Origin: Blautia faecis
GTDB taxonomy: Bacteria > Bacillota > Clostridia > Lachnospirales > Lachnospiraceae
NCBI RefSeq assembly: GCF_020554845.1
Contig: NZ_JAJCIA010000005.1
Location: 100,552-164,551, forward strand
Length of the DNA: 64,000 nt
Direction of reading: 5' to 3'
The position numbers were made by a program, and so were the translations under genes. A model generated the notes under the pieces. It saw only the letters and a program-made list of their open reading frames with translations. It did not search any database and was not told the origin of the DNA. This document shows, piece by piece, positions 17,587-28,968 of this stretch (its first letter is position 1; the number at the start of each line of letters is the position of its first letter).

Positions 17587-18210
17587 TTACACATACTCCA
17601 GCTTGCTCACCGATACCTCATAAGCGATTCTCTTCTGTGTCTCATTTTCCCCGATTCGCTTCATGTATTCCCTGCTTTGGATCCTGCCCCAGATCAGTAC
17701 ATGACCGCCCACTTCAAAGGCTGAAGCATAGCGGGCATTTCGTCCCCAGCAAATACACGGTATGTAATCTGATTTTCCATAAGGTCGGTTCACTGCAAGA
17801 AGCAGATCGGCAATCTCTCTTCCCAGCGGTGTTTTCCGGTAAACAGGCGGCTTACAGATATATCCGTCCAGGAAAATCTGGTTTACCGGTGCCAGAGAAT
17901 CCTCTTCTTCCAGAAATTTTAATTCCCGTGCAAATGCGGAAAGCACCAGCCGGTTGTGTTTTTCTTCATGACGGTTATAGGAACGGAACTGTCCGTGAAT
18001 TTCCACATACTGTCCCACGTAATCCTGGGTAACGTCCACCAGCCTTTCAGATACCATCACCGGAATCCTGTCTTCAGAATCGCTAAGCCTCTTTACCAGA
18101 AGATCCATGGTATAAAATCCTTCTCCGTAAACCTGGTGGCTGAATGTGAAACCTGTAACGATTTTTCCCGTGATGGAAACCTGATTGTTTTCAATAATTT
18201 TATCTGCCAT
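17587..18210 (-). CDS. Single-stranded DNA-binding-like protein with two OB folds
   Basis: The 207 residues appear to hold two OB-fold units. The first (about 8-100) has NQVSITGKIVTGF, FYTMDLLVKR and the YVEIHGQFRSYN strand. The second (about 110-205) has NQIFLDGYICKPP, YRKTPLGREIADLLLAVNR, YIPCICWGRNARYA and VLIWGRIQSREY, very SSB/PriB like. The acidic SSB tail that recruits partners is missing. I infer a ssDNA-binding role, secondary to the main SSB coded elsewhere. The ATG at 18210 has an AAGGAG site, so the longer in-frame start at 18237 is rejected. Divergent from typA. Confidence 0.8.
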   Translation of the reverse strand: MADKIIENNQVSITGKIVTGFTFSHQVYGEGFYTMDLLVKRLSDSEDRIPVMVSERLVDVTQDYVGQYVEIHGQFRSYNRHEEKHNRLVLSAFARELKFLEEEDSLAPVNQIFLDGYICKPPVYRKTPLGREIADLLLAVNRPYGKSDYIPCICWGRNARYASAFEVGGHVLIWGRIQSREYMKRIGENETQKRIAYEVSVSKLEYV

Positions 18211-18365
18211 GTTGTAGTTCTCCTTCCTTATTTTCACTTTTTTCTGCAGACATATAATACTTGTCTTACTTGTTGGTCTATAATATCTATGAGAAAATCA
18301 CCCTGTTTAGAACCAGAAATTTAAAATATTTTTTTCATAGAAATTCAAAAATTTTTTTCAACACC

Positions 18366-18393
18366 TTGTAATTCGCGAAAAATGTGGTAAACT
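18366..18393 (+). promoter_or_regulatory. Possible sigma-A promoter of typA
   Basis: TTGTAA and TAAACT with a 16-base spacer, about 95 bases before the typA start. Modest match. Confidence 0.35.
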
Positions 18394-18485
18394 GAGGTTT
18401 TGGACAATATAAAGAAGAAACTACATTAATATGGAAAGAAAGAGGCAGAATCCCTCTGCCCGATAAAGAAAGGATTTCGATTTTT

Positions 18486-20321
18486 ATGAAGACGAAACGC
18501 GAAGATGTACGTAACGTAGCCATCATTGCCCACGTTGACCATGGTAAAACCACTCTGGTAGACCAGCTTCTGAAACAGAGCGGTGTTTTCCGTGCCAATC
18601 AGGAGGTTCAGGAACGTGTCATGGACTCCAACGATATTGAGAGAGAGCGTGGTATCACAATTCTCTCCAAGAACACAGCAGTTCATTACAAAGACACAAA
18701 GATCAACATTATCGATACCCCAGGACATGCTGACTTCGGCGGCGAGGTTGAGCGTGTACTGAAAATGGTAGACGGCGTTATCCTTCTGGTTGACGCTTTC
18801 GAAGGCGCTATGCCTCAGACCAAATTCGTTCTGAAAAAAGCTCTTGAGCTGGATCTGCACGTAATCGTCTGCATTAATAAGATAGACCGTCCAGAAGCAA
18901 GGCCAGACGAGGTTGTTGACGAGGTTCTGGAACTTCTTATGGATCTTGGTGCTTCCGATGAGCAGCTCGACTGCCCATTCCTCTATGCATCTGCAAAAAC
19001 AGGACACGCTGTTCTGGATCTGAAGGATACACCAGAGAACATGGAGCCGCTGTTTGAGGCTATTCTGAAATACATTCCGGCTCCGGAGGGAGACCCGGAT
19101 GCAGACACACAGGTACTGATCAGTACCATTGATTATAACGAATATGTTGGACGTATCGGCGTTGGTAAGGTTGAGAGCGGCACTATTGCCGTAAACCAGG
19201 AGCTTACTCTTCTGAACCACCACGATCCGGACAAAAAACAGAAGGTTAAGATCAGCAAGCTTTATGAGTTTGACGGTCTGAATAAAGTTGAGGTAAAAGA
19301 GGCAACTATCGGATCAATTGTTGCAATTTCCGGTATTGCTGAAATTCATATCGGAGATACCCTTTGCGGCGGAGATAACCCGGAGGCAATTCCATTCCAG
19401 AAGATTTCTGAGCCGACTATCGCCATGAACTTCCTGGTAAATGACAGCCCGCTTGCAGGACAGGAGGGTAAATACATCACCTCCCGTCATCTCCGTGACA
19501 GACTTTACAGAGAGTTGAACACAGATGTCAGCCTTCGCGTAGAAGACACTGAGACAACTGAGTGCTTTAAGGTTTCCGGACGTGGTGAGCTTCATCTTTC
19601 CGTTCTTATTGAGAATATGAGACGTGAGGGATATGAATTTGCAGTCAGCAAGCCAGAGGTACTTTACAAAATTGATGAACGTGGCAAGAAATTAGAGCCA
19701 ATGGAAATTGCCTACATTGATGTTCCGGAGGAATTTTCCGGTACCGTTATCCAGATGCTCAGCGAGCGTAAGGGTGAACTGCAGGGAATGAGCACTGCAA
19801 GCGACGGTTCCGTTCGTCTTGAGTTCCACATTCCTTCCCGTGGACTGATTGGTTTCCGAGGAAATTTCCTTACTTCCACAAAGGGAACTGGTATTATCAA
19901 TACTATTTTTGATGGCTATTCTCCATATAAGGGAGATTTCCAGTATCGTAAACAGGGTTCCCTGATTGCTTTCGAGGGCGGCGAGGCTGTTACTTATGGT
20001 CTGTTTGCAGCTCAGGAGCGTGGTACTTTATTTATCGGACCTGGTGCAAAGGTTTACAGTGGTATGGTTATCGGACAGAATGGCAAGGCAGAGGATATCG
20101 AGCTGAATGTCTGCAAGACCAAGCATCTGACCAATACTCGTTCCTCTTCTGCTGATGAGGCACTGAAACTGACTCCGCCAAGAGTTCTCAGTTTGGAGCA
20201 GGCTATTGAGTTTATCGATACAGATGAGCTTCTGGAGGTTACTCCAAGCAGCCTTCGTATCCGTAAGAAGATTCTGGATTCCCGTGATCGTAAGAGAGCT
20301 TCTATTAAGAAAAATGCGTAA
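18486..20321 (+). CDS. typA: Ribosome-associated GTPase TypA/BipA
   Basis: TypA is a translational GTPase of the EF-G group that assists ribosome assembly and stress or cold growth. The 611 residues carry all G motifs: G1 AHVDHGKTT (about 15), G2 [10 protein letters not shown]3 [12 protein letters not shown]4 NKIDRP, then EF-G-like domains and the TypA-specific C-terminal domain ([20 protein letters not shown], then [16 protein letters not shown]). Length is normal. The ribosome site AAAGGA is upstream of the ATG. A terminator follows directly, so it is monocistronic. Confidence 0.97.
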   Translation: MKTKREDVRNVAIIAHVDHGKTTLVDQLLKQSGVFRANQEVQERVMDSNDIERERGITILSKNTAVHYKDTKINIIDTPGHADFGGEVERVLKMVDGVILLVDAFEGAMPQTKFVLKKALELDLHVIVCINKIDRPEARPDEVVDEVLELLMDLGASDEQLDCPFLYASAKTGHAVLDLKDTPENMEPLFEAILKYIPAPEGDPDADTQVLISTIDYNEYVGRIGVGKVESGTIAVNQELTLLNHHDPDKKQKVKISKLYEFDGLNKVEVKEATIGSIVAISGIAEIHIGDTLCGGDNPEAIPFQKISEPTIAMNFLVNDSPLAGQEGKYITSRHLRDRLYRELNTDVSLRVEDTETTECFKVSGRGELHLSVLIENMRREGYEFAVSKPEVLYKIDERGKKLEPMEIAYIDVPEEFSGTVIQMLSERKGELQGMSTASDGSVRLEFHIPSRGLIGFRGNFLTSTKGTGIINTIFDGYSPYKGDFQYRKQGSLIAFEGGEAVTYGLFAAQERGTLFIGPGAKVYSGMVIGQNGKAEDIELNVCKTKHLTNTRSSSADEALKLTPPRVLSLEQAIEFIDTDELLEVTPSSLRIRKKILDSRDRKRASIKKNA

Positions 20322-20337
20322 GGGATTATAAGAAAAT

Positions 20338-20382
20338 AGAGCAGATAGATCTTAGGTTGAGTAAGATTTATCTGCTCTTTTG
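20338..20382 (+). terminator. Intrinsic terminator of typA
   Basis: AGAGCAGATAGATCTTA and TAAGATTTATCTGCTCT form the stem, followed by TTTTG. Confidence 0.8.
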
Positions 20383-20410
20383 TATAATTGCGATTTAGTG
20401 AGTTGGTCGT

Positions 20411-20610
20411 TATTCCGGACGCGATTTCACAATGTATATTCACCGCCGCGCGTCCAGGTGTTCCGGCAAGCTAATGACTTACGGAGACTAAGACGCTCAG
20501 AAAAGCCTTCGCGCCTAAGTCTCCGTAAGTCATGGATCTCGCCTCCACTAAAACCGCTCCTAAAATGCGCGGCTTGCGAATATACATTGCAAAATCGCTG
20601 GTTACTGGAA
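20411..20610. repeat. Family 1 element, solitary third copy
   Basis: Aligns with one arm of the 4181-4931 composite in the order CCGGACGCGATTT, CAATGTATATTC, the central hairpin, TAAGTCTCCGTAAG, then ACTAAAACCGCTCCT and GAATATACATTG. The outer ends pair with each other (GCGATTT with AAATCGC, AATGTATATTC with GAATATACATT) though the bases differ from the other copies. The central stem GACTTACGGAGACTAAG with its complement is nearly perfect. It occupies the space between typA and the glycosyltransferase. Confidence 0.75.
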
Positions 20611-20620
20611 AGGCAAGCCC

Positions 20621-21331
20621 TTACAATTCTTTTTTTAGTTTATAGAAGTCCTTCACAGCCTTCCAGCCAATTTTCACAATCTTCTTCACATTAATGGAAT
20701 TAGTTCCGCCCTGTCTGGGTTTGAAGGTGATTTCAATGAATTTAACTTTCTCTTTGTAATGGACGAAGTATGTTGTAAACATAATGTTGGGGATGTTGAA
20801 ATCTTCTGGGAGTTTGTCGATATATTTGGCTACCAGGCTGGATTTCATCAGGCGGTACGGCGCATTGGCGTCGGAAACTTTTACACCGAAGATCATTCTC
20901 AGCAGAAAGCATACAACATTCTCTACGAATTTTCTGGATTTTCCGTCGCCACGTACAGCGCGGCTGCCGATTATTGCATCATACCGGCCCCTCTGGTTCC
21001 AAAATGGCTCGAATTCGTCTGGATTGGTCTGACCGTCGGAATCAGTCTGGAAAATATAATCGGCTTTCTGCCGGATGGCGTAGCGATATCCATAAAGTAC
21101 TGTAGGACCGTGACCGCCGTTTGGTTTATCCAGTGGGACAAGAAGGGGTCTTGTAGCGGCACATTTCTGCAGAAGTTCGTAGGTGTTGTCTTTACTTCCA
21201 TCGTTAATAATCACCAGTCTGGAATTTCCCTCGTCGTTATGACGTTCCACTACTGGGTACCACTGGTCAATGGTTTTCTCAATATTCTCCGATTCATTAT
21301 ATGCCGGAATTACGATATATAAACTGGACAT
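20621..21331 (-). CDS. Family 2 glycosyltransferase, dolichyl-phosphate mannosyltransferase-like
   Basis: GT2 enzymes move a sugar from a nucleotide donor to a lipid carrier or polymer. The 236 residues start with the GT-A fold block YIVIPAYNESENI, VIINDGSKDNT, and the metal-binding DTDSDGQTNPDE region (the D-S-D form of the D-x-D motif), followed by ASDANAPYRL-like acceptor residues (VSDANAPYRLMK). No transmembrane helix is seen at the end, so it resembles soluble DPM1-type enzymes. It ends in a basic tail (KDFYKLKKEL). No other glycan genes are adjacent, so donor and acceptor are unknown. Confidence 0.88.
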   Translation of the reverse strand: MSSLYIVIPAYNESENIEKTIDQWYPVVERHNDEGNSRLVIINDGSKDNTYELLQKCAATRPLLVPLDKPNGGHGPTVLYGYRYAIRQKADYIFQTDSDGQTNPDEFEPFWNQRGRYDAIIGSRAVRGDGKSRKFVENVVCFLLRMIFGVKVSDANAPYRLMKSSLVAKYIDKLPEDFNIPNIMFTTYFVHYKEKVKFIEITFKPRQGGTNSINVKKIVKIGWKAVKDFYKLKKEL

Positions 21332-21412
21332 AACTTCCTCCCATTTACTGATTTTTCAAACAGGCTTTAAGCTTTAACAGCATATCTTTAACCGTACTTT
21401 ATATATCATATT

Positions 21413-21460
21413 GTAACTGTTCAGTACCTTCACTGCTACACGCTTCGCGGTACACAGAAA
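21413..21460. repeat. Family 2 repeat, truncated copy B
   Basis: GTAACTGTTCAGTACCTTCA, ACGCTTCGCGG and ACACAGAAATCA match the left half of the full copies at 45402 and 60103. It ends at 21460, directly against the aminotransferase stop codon at 21461-21463. Confidence 0.65.
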
Positions 21461-22654
21461 TCACGCTTTCAGCCCAAATTCTTCTGCTAATTTTCCAAAC
21501 TGGGGCAAAGAGTTCATAATCGTGTCATACGATACACAATAAGCCAGTCTTACATATCCAGGGCAGGCAAAGGAGCTTCCTGGCACCATAAGGATATTGT
21601 ATTTTTTGCCAGCTTCGCAGAAGGCTTTTTCATCTGTAACTGGAGATTTCACGAATAAATAAAACGCTCCCTGTGGCTTGATACATTCAAATCCCAGTTC
21701 TTTCAGTCCATTGTAAAGAGCAAGGCGGTTCTTGTCGTAAGCTGCCACATCTACCTCTGCATCTACGCATTTCGCGATTACTTTCTGGATCAGGGATGGA
21801 GCATTTACGCAGCCGATAGTACGATTAGCAATGGCTGCTGCTGCGATCAGTTCCTCGCTTCCGTCTGCCTCGTCTGGAATAACCAGATAACCGATACGCT
21901 CACCTGGAAGAGAAAGGGATTTGCTGTAGGAATAGCCTACGATTGTATTTGCATAATATTTTGTCAGATAGGGTACCTGTACGCCGTCATAGGCCAGTTC
22001 TCTATATGGCTCATCAGAAATCAGGTAAATCACTGTGCCAAATTCTTTCTGCTTCGCTTCCAGAATTGACGTAAGTTTCCTGATTGTTTCTTCTGAATAA
22101 ACAACTCCAGTCGGATTGTGAGGAGTATTCACAATGACAGCACGGGTCTTCGGTGTGATTTTCTCCTCAAATTCCTTCAGATTCGGCTGGAATGTGGTAG
22201 TATCCGGTGAGATTTCCACAAGATTGCCGTCATAATTGCGTACATATGCACCATACTCCAGAAAATAAGGTGCAAAAACGATCACCTCTTCTCCAGGATT
22301 CAGGATTGTCTTAAATGCTACGTTCAATCCGCTGGCTGCACCAACTGTCATGATCAGATTTTTTGCTGCAAAAGAAGTGCCAAATCGACGGTTCAGGGAC
22401 TCTGCAATTGTCTGGCGAACATCCTCGAATCCTGCATTGCTCATATAGCCATGGAGAACTGTCGGTTCTTCCTCATTTACCAGATCAATAATGGCCTGAC
22501 GAACACAATCCGGTGCGGGAACGCTTGGATTTCCAAGGCTGAAATCAAATACATTTTCCGGTCCGTAAATCGCGCGAAGGCGATTGCCTTCCTCGAACAT
22601 CATACGGATTGCAGAATTGTTTTTTACATATGGTTTCATTTTTTCTGCTATCAT
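21461..22654 (-). CDS. Pyridoxal-phosphate class I aminotransferase
   Basis: The 397-residue enzyme has the class I/II fold: SLGNPSVPAPD, TVGAASGLNVAFKT, VNTPHNPTGVVYS (substrate carboxylate and cofactor contacts), ISDEPYRELAY and the Schiff-base lysine in SYSKSLSLPGERIGY. C-terminal SSFACPGYVRLAYCVS holds the conserved arginine. It belongs to the aspartate/aromatic group I-gamma; the amino donor cannot be fixed from sequence. It is not LL-diaminopimelate aminotransferase by motif. It sits 45 bases downstream of the SNF transporter gene in the same direction, which could mean joint amino-acid uptake and use. Confidence 0.9.
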   Translation of the reverse strand: MIAEKMKPYVKNNSAIRMMFEEGNRLRAIYGPENVFDFSLGNPSVPAPDCVRQAIIDLVNEEEPTVLHGYMSNAGFEDVRQTIAESLNRRFGTSFAAKNLIMTVGAASGLNVAFKTILNPGEEVIVFAPYFLEYGAYVRNYDGNLVEISPDTTTFQPNLKEFEEKITPKTRAVIVNTPHNPTGVVYSEETIRKLTSILEAKQKEFGTVIYLISDEPYRELAYDGVQVPYLTKYYANTIVGYSYSKSLSLPGERIGYLVIPDEADGSEELIAAAAIANRTIGCVNAPSLIQKVIAKCVDAEVDVAAYDKNRLALYNGLKELGFECIKPQGAFYLFVKSPVTDEKAFCEAGKKYNILMVPGSSFACPGYVRLAYCVSYDTIMNSLPQFGKLAEEFGLKA

Positions 22655-22699
22655 TTTATGTCACTCCTCTTTTGCTTATTTCTTATTAAGATTTCTCTA

Positions 22700-24166
22700 T
22701 TATTTCGTCTTATTTTTCCCAAATATAATCCATCCTACAAGTCCCAGCACCAGCAGACTCACAATCATCCACACGGTCAGCACAACCGGTCCCTTCGGGC
22801 TGAACATATCATAATATCCTTTCAGATAAATCACAACTACAATCGCCGGAATCACATACAGCATGTATTTCTGTACGTTTGCAGGGAATTTCAGCCCTTC
22901 TCCGGTATCCGCCTCTTTAATAAAGCGCTTCCAGCCCCAGCCATATTTGGACACGCAGAACATTACAAATACTACAGAACCCAGTGGAAGAATATTATTG
23001 GATACAATGAAATCTTCCAGATCCATGATGTTCGTTCCTGCTCCAAGCGGCTGTATTCCTGACAAAATGTTGAAGCCAAATACTGCCGGCAGAGAAAGAA
23101 GGATCATTGCCACCATGTTGACTATAACAGCTTTTCCACGGCTCCAGCCTTTTCTGTCCATTGAATAGGATATAATATTTTCAAAGACCGCAATTACAGT
23201 AGACAGGGAGGCAAAGGACATAAACAGGAAAAACAGAGCTCCCCAGATTTTCCCTCCTGTCATCTGGTTAAATACATTAGGCAATGTAATAAATACAAGT
23301 CCCGGGCCTGCTCCTGGCTCCACACCAAATGCGAAGCATGCCGGAATAATGATCAATCCTGCCATCAATGCGACAAAGGTATCCAGAATCGTAATATGCA
23401 GAGATTCTCCCAGAAGGGATCTATCCTTTCCAAGATAGCTTCCGAAAATCGTCATAGAGCCTGCACCAATACTTAATGTAAAAAATGCCTGCGACAGTGC
23501 CCCAAAGATCACATTTCCGATTCCGATCTCGGCCATAGCGGCAAAATCCGGCACCAGGTAAAATTTCACTCCCTCCATCGCTCCGTCAAGCGTAAGCGAA
23601 TGAACCGCAAGCACTACGATCAGCGCCAGAAGACATATCATCATTACTTTTGTGATTTTCTCCAGGCCACGCTGCACTCCCAAAGAGCACACTCCGAAGG
23701 ATAAAACAACTACAATGATCATCCATAAAGTCATTGTACCAGCTGAATCCTGAAGTCCTGTAAAATAGTCTGCCACCTGTGCAGAATCTTTCCCGTCCAG
23801 TTTGCCGGCTGCCATTGCATAACAGTAGTAAAGCATCCATCCTGCAACCATGGTGTAGAACATCATCAGCACATAGTTGGAAACCATGCTCATGTAGCTG
23901 AAATTATGGAAGTTGGCGCCCTCCGGTTCCAGGTCGTGAAATGCCCTTGCCGTGCTTTTACGGCTTGCACGTCCTACTGCGAATTCACATACCAGTACTG
24001 GCAATCCCAACAAAACCAGAAATATCAGGTAAATCAGAATAAATGCCGCTCCACCATATTTTCCCGCCATATACGGAAACTTCCACACGTTTCCAAGTCC
24101 AATGGCGCATCCTGCAGAGACCAGGATAAATCCCAGCCGTGATCCAAAGGTTTCTCGTTCTTTCAA
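22700..24166 (-). CDS. Sodium-dependent amino-acid transporter, SNF/NSS family
   Basis: NSS proteins of the LeuT fold import amino acids with Na+. The 488 residues show the family start FGSRLGFILVSAGCAIGLGN, then VWKFPYMAGKYGGAAF (Na+ and substrate site, helix 1), and 11-12 hydrophobic helices. Helix 6 carries FTLSIGAGSMTIFGSYL and helix 8 VFFLFMSFASLSTVIAVFEN. The start appears to be TTG at 24166 with GGGGG five bases before it; I see no ATG with a better site. A promoter at 24297-24325 and a hairpin at its 5' leader suggest attenuation. Confidence 0.93.
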   Translation of the reverse strand: MKERETFGSRLGFILVSAGCAIGLGNVWKFPYMAGKYGGAAFILIYLIFLVLLGLPVLVCEFAVGRASRKSTARAFHDLEPEGANFHNFSYMSMVSNYVLMMFYTMVAGWMLYYCYAMAAGKLDGKDSAQVADYFTGLQDSAGTMTLWMIIVVVLSFGVCSLGVQRGLEKITKVMMICLLALIVVLAVHSLTLDGAMEGVKFYLVPDFAAMAEIGIGNVIFGALSQAFFTLSIGAGSMTIFGSYLGKDRSLLGESLHITILDTFVALMAGLIIIPACFAFGVEPGAGPGLVFITLPNVFNQMTGGKIWGALFFLFMSFASLSTVIAVFENIISYSMDRKGWSRGKAVIVNMVAMILLSLPAVFGFNILSGIQPLGAGTNIMDLEDFIVSNNILPLGSVVFVMFCVSKYGWGWKRFIKEADTGEGLKFPANVQKYMLYVIPAIVVVIYLKGYYDMFSPKGPVVLTVWMIVSLLVLGLVGWIIFGKNKTK

Positions 24167-24246
24167 ATCGTCCCCCTTGTTTTCTTTTTCATTTTATAGT
24201 GCCTGGCAGCTGCACCTTCCAGGCTTTGTTTTTGTTGGAAAGTAAT

Positions 24247-24276
24247 AAAAAGGACCGGTTATATCCAGCCCTTTTT
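24247..24276 (-). promoter_or_regulatory. Terminator-like leader hairpin of the SNF transporter gene
   Basis: AAAAAGGGCTGG pairs over 12 bases with CCGGTCCTTTTT (loop ATATAA) then ATTACTTT. It begins only about 15 bases past the predicted start of transcription. A second hairpin (GCCTGG...CCAGGC) lies before the start codon. Either an attenuator or a structured 5' leader. Confidence 0.45.
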
Positions 24277-24296
24277 CATATTTTTCCTGATATCTT

Positions 24297-24325
24297 ATTG
24301 TAACGCGCCCACACTTTTATGTCAA
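24297..24325 (-). promoter_or_regulatory. Strong sigma-A promoter of the SNF transporter gene
   Basis: TTGACA and TACAAT with a 17-base spacer on the minus strand. Confidence 0.7.
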
Positions 24326-24442
24326 CGCTTTTATGTGATGGAAATTTGACGTTTTAAAGTCGAAAATAAATCATTGGTGATAATTTACGATTTTTTTCGC
24401 AGTAACAGAGACCAATGTATTGGTGTCCGCAAACTTTTATAC

Positions 24443-24495
24443 ATAAAAAGAACAGTCTCACCTTAAACACCATTTTCCAGGCAAAACTGTCCTCT
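24443..24495 (-). terminator. Intrinsic terminator of the atp operon
   Basis: AAAGAGGACAGT pairs with ACTGTTCTTT and is followed by TTTATG on the minus strand, directly after atpC. The remaining part of 24167-24506 holds only the SNF promoter and leader. Confidence 0.6.
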
Positions 24496-24506
24496 TTCAT
24501 TATTCC

Positions 24507-24908
24507 TTAACTTTTCACACTAAGTCTCACCAGCGCCCTCTGCAGCTTGGCTTCAACGATCTTGTATTCCTTATCGGAAAGTCCACCCTTGGCCAGCTTT
24601 TCCTGGGCACGCTCTTTGGCTTTTCCAGCGCGGTCGGCGTCGATGTCCTCCTGCCATTCCCAGGTGGTTGCAAGAAGACTGCAATTGCCATCCATTACGG
24701 TGAGCATGCCACCGATGCAGGCTGCACTGCGGCTGGTGCCATTCTCCAGTATCACATGGGCCTCGCCCATTCCAAGAGCGGTACAGAAGTTGCAGTGTCC
24801 TGCCAGGATTGCCAGATCACCGGTAATGCTGCGGCACACAATGCGCTGCACCTCTCCCTCAAAAAGCAGGCCGTCGGGGGTACCGATTCTAAGGGGAAAT
24901 GTCCTCAT
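24507..24908 (-). CDS. atpC: ATP synthase F1 epsilon subunit
   Basis: Epsilon links the F1 rotor to the c-ring and controls hydrolysis. The 133-residue chain has the N-terminal beta-sandwich (FPLRIGTPDGLLFEGEV, LAILAGHCNF) and a C-terminal two-helix part (RAGKAKERAQEKLAKGG). The beta-domain signature normally reads IL-P-x-H; here it reads LAILAGHCNF. The last gene of the operon, starting 12 bases after atpD. Confidence 0.93.
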   Translation of the reverse strand: MRTFPLRIGTPDGLLFEGEVQRIVCRSITGDLAILAGHCNFCTALGMGEAHVILENGTSRSAACIGGMLTVMDGNCSLLATTWEWQEDIDADRAGKAKERAQEKLAKGGLSDKEYKIVEAKLQRALVRLSVKS

Positions 24909-24920
24909 AGGCAGCCTCCT

Positions 24921-26324
<1,404 letters not shown>

Positions 26325-26546
26325 TTAGCAATCTCCTTATAGATTGAAGGGTAAAATCCTTCATAATCATCATTATTTCTGTGACTGACCATCCGAAAAA
26401 TCCATATAGTGATATTTCGTTATATTTTTCACTATATCTTATTTTTTGTCCAGCCAGCACGCGGATGAATATTCTATAAATGCAAAATATCAACTACTAT
26501 TGTAAATACTGTCTTTTTCGTGGCAGCAATATATTTTGCACCTATC

Positions 26547-27401
26547 TTATACTCCCTCCGCACCTCCAACAATCTCTGTGATCTCCTGCGTGATGCTTGC
26601 CTGACGTGCCCGGTTGTAATGCAGATTCAGCTTCTCGATCATTTCCTCGGCATTGTTGGTCGCAGCCTCCATGGCGGTACGTCTTGCAGCCAGCTCACTG
26701 GCTACGCTCTCACAAACCGCACCATAGATCAAACCAGCCAGATACTCTGGAACGATGGCATCAAATACTTCCGACGCATCCGGCTCATACAGAATCAGAT
26801 TCCGGATGCTCTTTGTATCCTGTTCATCTGTCAGGTCCTTCAGAGGCAGCACCGGTATCGCTGATGGCTGCTGGGAAAGCATGGAAACAAATTTTGTGTA
26901 ACAAAGATCAATGTGTCCAAATTCTCCCTTCTTAAATTCCCCGCAGAGCAGATTCGCCATCTCAAAGCAGTCTGCAACAGAAACATCGGCAATTTCGCCA
27001 AAGCTTTCTGTAACACAGGCAAATCCATTTCGCTTCGAATACTCCACAGCCTTTTTCCCAATGGGAAGAACCAGGAAATCCTGATTCACAGAGGCTGCTT
27101 CCAGACATTTAAACAAGTTGGTGTTATATCCGCCAGCCAGACCACGGTCTCCGGCGATCAGTACATAGCAGCACTTCTCATTCCCGGATTCTCTGGCATA
27201 TACAGAAGAAAAATCTGTATTCCCCTGTGCAATATCCACCAGAGTCTGATGCATAGTCTCAAAATAGGGCCGGCAGACTTCCGCCCTTTCTTTTGCTTTA
27301 CGCAGTTTGGAGGATGCTACAAGCTCCATTGCCTTGGTAATCTGCATAGTGCTCTGCACACTTTTGATCCGCAGCTTTACCGCTTTCATGTTTGCAGCCA
27401 T
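26547..27401 (-). CDS. atpG: ATP synthase F1 gamma subunit
   Basis: Central stalk. N-terminal helix VKLRIKSVQSTMQITKAME LV-type start (SVQSTMQITKAMELVASSKL), the middle YVLIAGDRGLAGGYN and the C-terminal helix NNAEEMIEKLNLHYNRARQ with ASITQEITEIVGGA. 284 residues, normal. Lies 22 bases after atpA. Confidence 0.96.
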   Translation of the reverse strand: MAANMKAVKLRIKSVQSTMQITKAMELVASSKLRKAKERAEVCRPYFETMHQTLVDIAQGNTDFSSVYARESGNEKCCYVLIAGDRGLAGGYNTNLFKCLEAASVNQDFLVLPIGKKAVEYSKRNGFACVTESFGEIADVSVADCFEMANLLCGEFKKGEFGHIDLCYTKFVSMLSQQPSAIPVLPLKDLTDEQDTKSIRNLILYEPDASEVFDAIVPEYLAGLIYGAVCESVASELAARRTAMEAATNNAEEMIEKLNLHYNRARQASITQEITEIVGGAEGV

Positions 27402-27423
27402 AAAAAGTCCTCCTTGTCACAAT

Positions 27424-28953
27424 TTATTTCTCAGGTCTTGTATTTACAAAATTCTCAGTATACTGTTCCAATGCGCCCTTCAGCTTCTCTTCTGTCTCCG
27501 CAGATAATGCACCTGTGGAACGGATTTCCTGCATTGCAGCAGCACCCTGTGCATCACTGTCAATCCAGGTATAAAGACCAGCTTCATAGGTTCTTACATC
27601 CTCTGTAGCAACCCGGGAAAGGATTCCCTTGGTTACTGCATAAAGGATAGCTACCTGCTTCTCAACTGGAACCGGCGCATTCTGGTTCTGCTTCAGAACC
27701 TCCACAATACGGGCTCCCTGCTCCAGTCTGGCCTTGGTATCTGCATCCAGATCAGATCCAAACTGAGCAAAGCTCTGCAGCTCTCGATACTGGGAATAAA
27801 TCAGCTTCAAAGTACCGGCAACCTTCTTCATTGCCTTGATCTGTGCATTTCCACCAACTCGTGATACGGAAATACCAGGGTTTACAGCCGGCATAACACC
27901 GGAATGGAACAGCTCTGTCTCCAGGAAAATCTGTCCGTCTGTGATGGAAATAACGTTAGTGGGAATATATGCGGAAACGTCTCCTGCCTGTGTCTCGATG
28001 ATCGGAAGTGCAGTCAGGGAACCGCCGCCGTGTGCCTCATCCAGTCTTGCGGCACGCTCCAGAAGTCTGGAATGGAGATAGAAAACATCTCCAGGATATG
28101 CCTCACGTCCCGGTGGACGACGGATCAGCAGGGAAAGTGCACGATAAGCAACCGCATGCTTACTTAAATCATCGTAAATGATAAGTACATCTTTTCCCTT
28201 ATACATAAAATATTCACCCATTGCACATCCGGAATACGGTGCAATGTACTGCAGCGGGCTGGCTTCTGAAGCAGTAGCCGCTACAACGATGGTATAATCC
28301 ATAGCGCCATTTCTTGTAAGAGTCTCAACCAGGGAAGATACGGTGGAACGCTTCTGACCAATTGCAACATAGATACAGATCACGTCCTTCCCCTTCTGAT
28401 TGATAATAGTATCTGCTGCCAGAGTGGTCTTACCAGTCTGACGGTCACCGATAATCAGCTCACGCTGACCTCTTCCAATGGGAACCATGGAGTCAATTGC
28501 CTTAATACCGGTCTGCAGAGGCTGGTTAACGCCCTGTCTCTCGCAGATACCTGGTGCCGGGCTCTCAATCGCCCTGTATTCACTTGTCACTACAGGTCCT
28601 GCACCGTCAATAGGCTGTCCAAGGGCATTTACAACTCGCCCGATCATAGCCTCACCAACCGGAACGGATACCACCTTTCCGGTGCGCTTTACGGTCTGAC
28701 CTTCGCCAATACCGGAATCATCCCCAAATAAAACGATAGAAACACTGTTTTCTTCCAGGTTCTGCGCCATTCCGAAGCTTCCGTCCTCAAACTCAAGAAG
28801 CTCTCCTGCCATACAGTTGATAAGACCGCTGGCTCTTGCAATACCATCACCAACCATAAGAACCGTACCGGTCTCATTCTGTTTGATAGCGTTATCGTAG
28901 TATTTGATCTGACTGCGGATGACTTTTGAAATTTCTTCAGGTTTAAGCTGCAT
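27424..28953 (-). CDS. atpA: ATP synthase F1 alpha subunit
   Basis: Regulatory nucleotide-binding subunit. Walker A is GDRQTGKTT (about residue 170), then [17 protein letters not shown], a Walker B-like [13 protein letters not shown] and [25 protein letters not shown], all typical. The 509 residues are full length. A GGAT-type ribosome site precedes the ATG, 15 bases after atpH. Confidence 0.98.
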   Translation of the reverse strand: MQLKPEEISKVIRSQIKYYDNAIKQNETGTVLMVGDGIARASGLINCMAGELLEFEDGSFGMAQNLEENSVSIVLFGDDSGIGEGQTVKRTGKVVSVPVGEAMIGRVVNALGQPIDGAGPVVTSEYRAIESPAPGICERQGVNQPLQTGIKAIDSMVPIGRGQRELIIGDRQTGKTTLAADTIINQKGKDVICIYVAIGQKRSTVSSLVETLTRNGAMDYTIVVAATASEASPLQYIAPYSGCAMGEYFMYKGKDVLIIYDDLSKHAVAYRALSLLIRRPPGREAYPGDVFYLHSRLLERAARLDEAHGGGSLTALPIIETQAGDVSAYIPTNVISITDGQIFLETELFHSGVMPAVNPGISVSRVGGNAQIKAMKKVAGTLKLIYSQYRELQSFAQFGSDLDADTKARLEQGARIVEVLKQNQNAPVPVEKQVAILYAVTKGILSRVATEDVRTYEAGLYTWIDSDAQGAAAMQEIRSTGALSAETEEKLKGALEQYTENFVNTRPEK

Positions 28954-28968
28954 TTTCTCTATCCATCC

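Noticed and set aside
18426..19223. 265-codon minus-strand frame opposite typA
   Set aside because: Shadow of typA; start lies inside the gene and there is no ribosome site.
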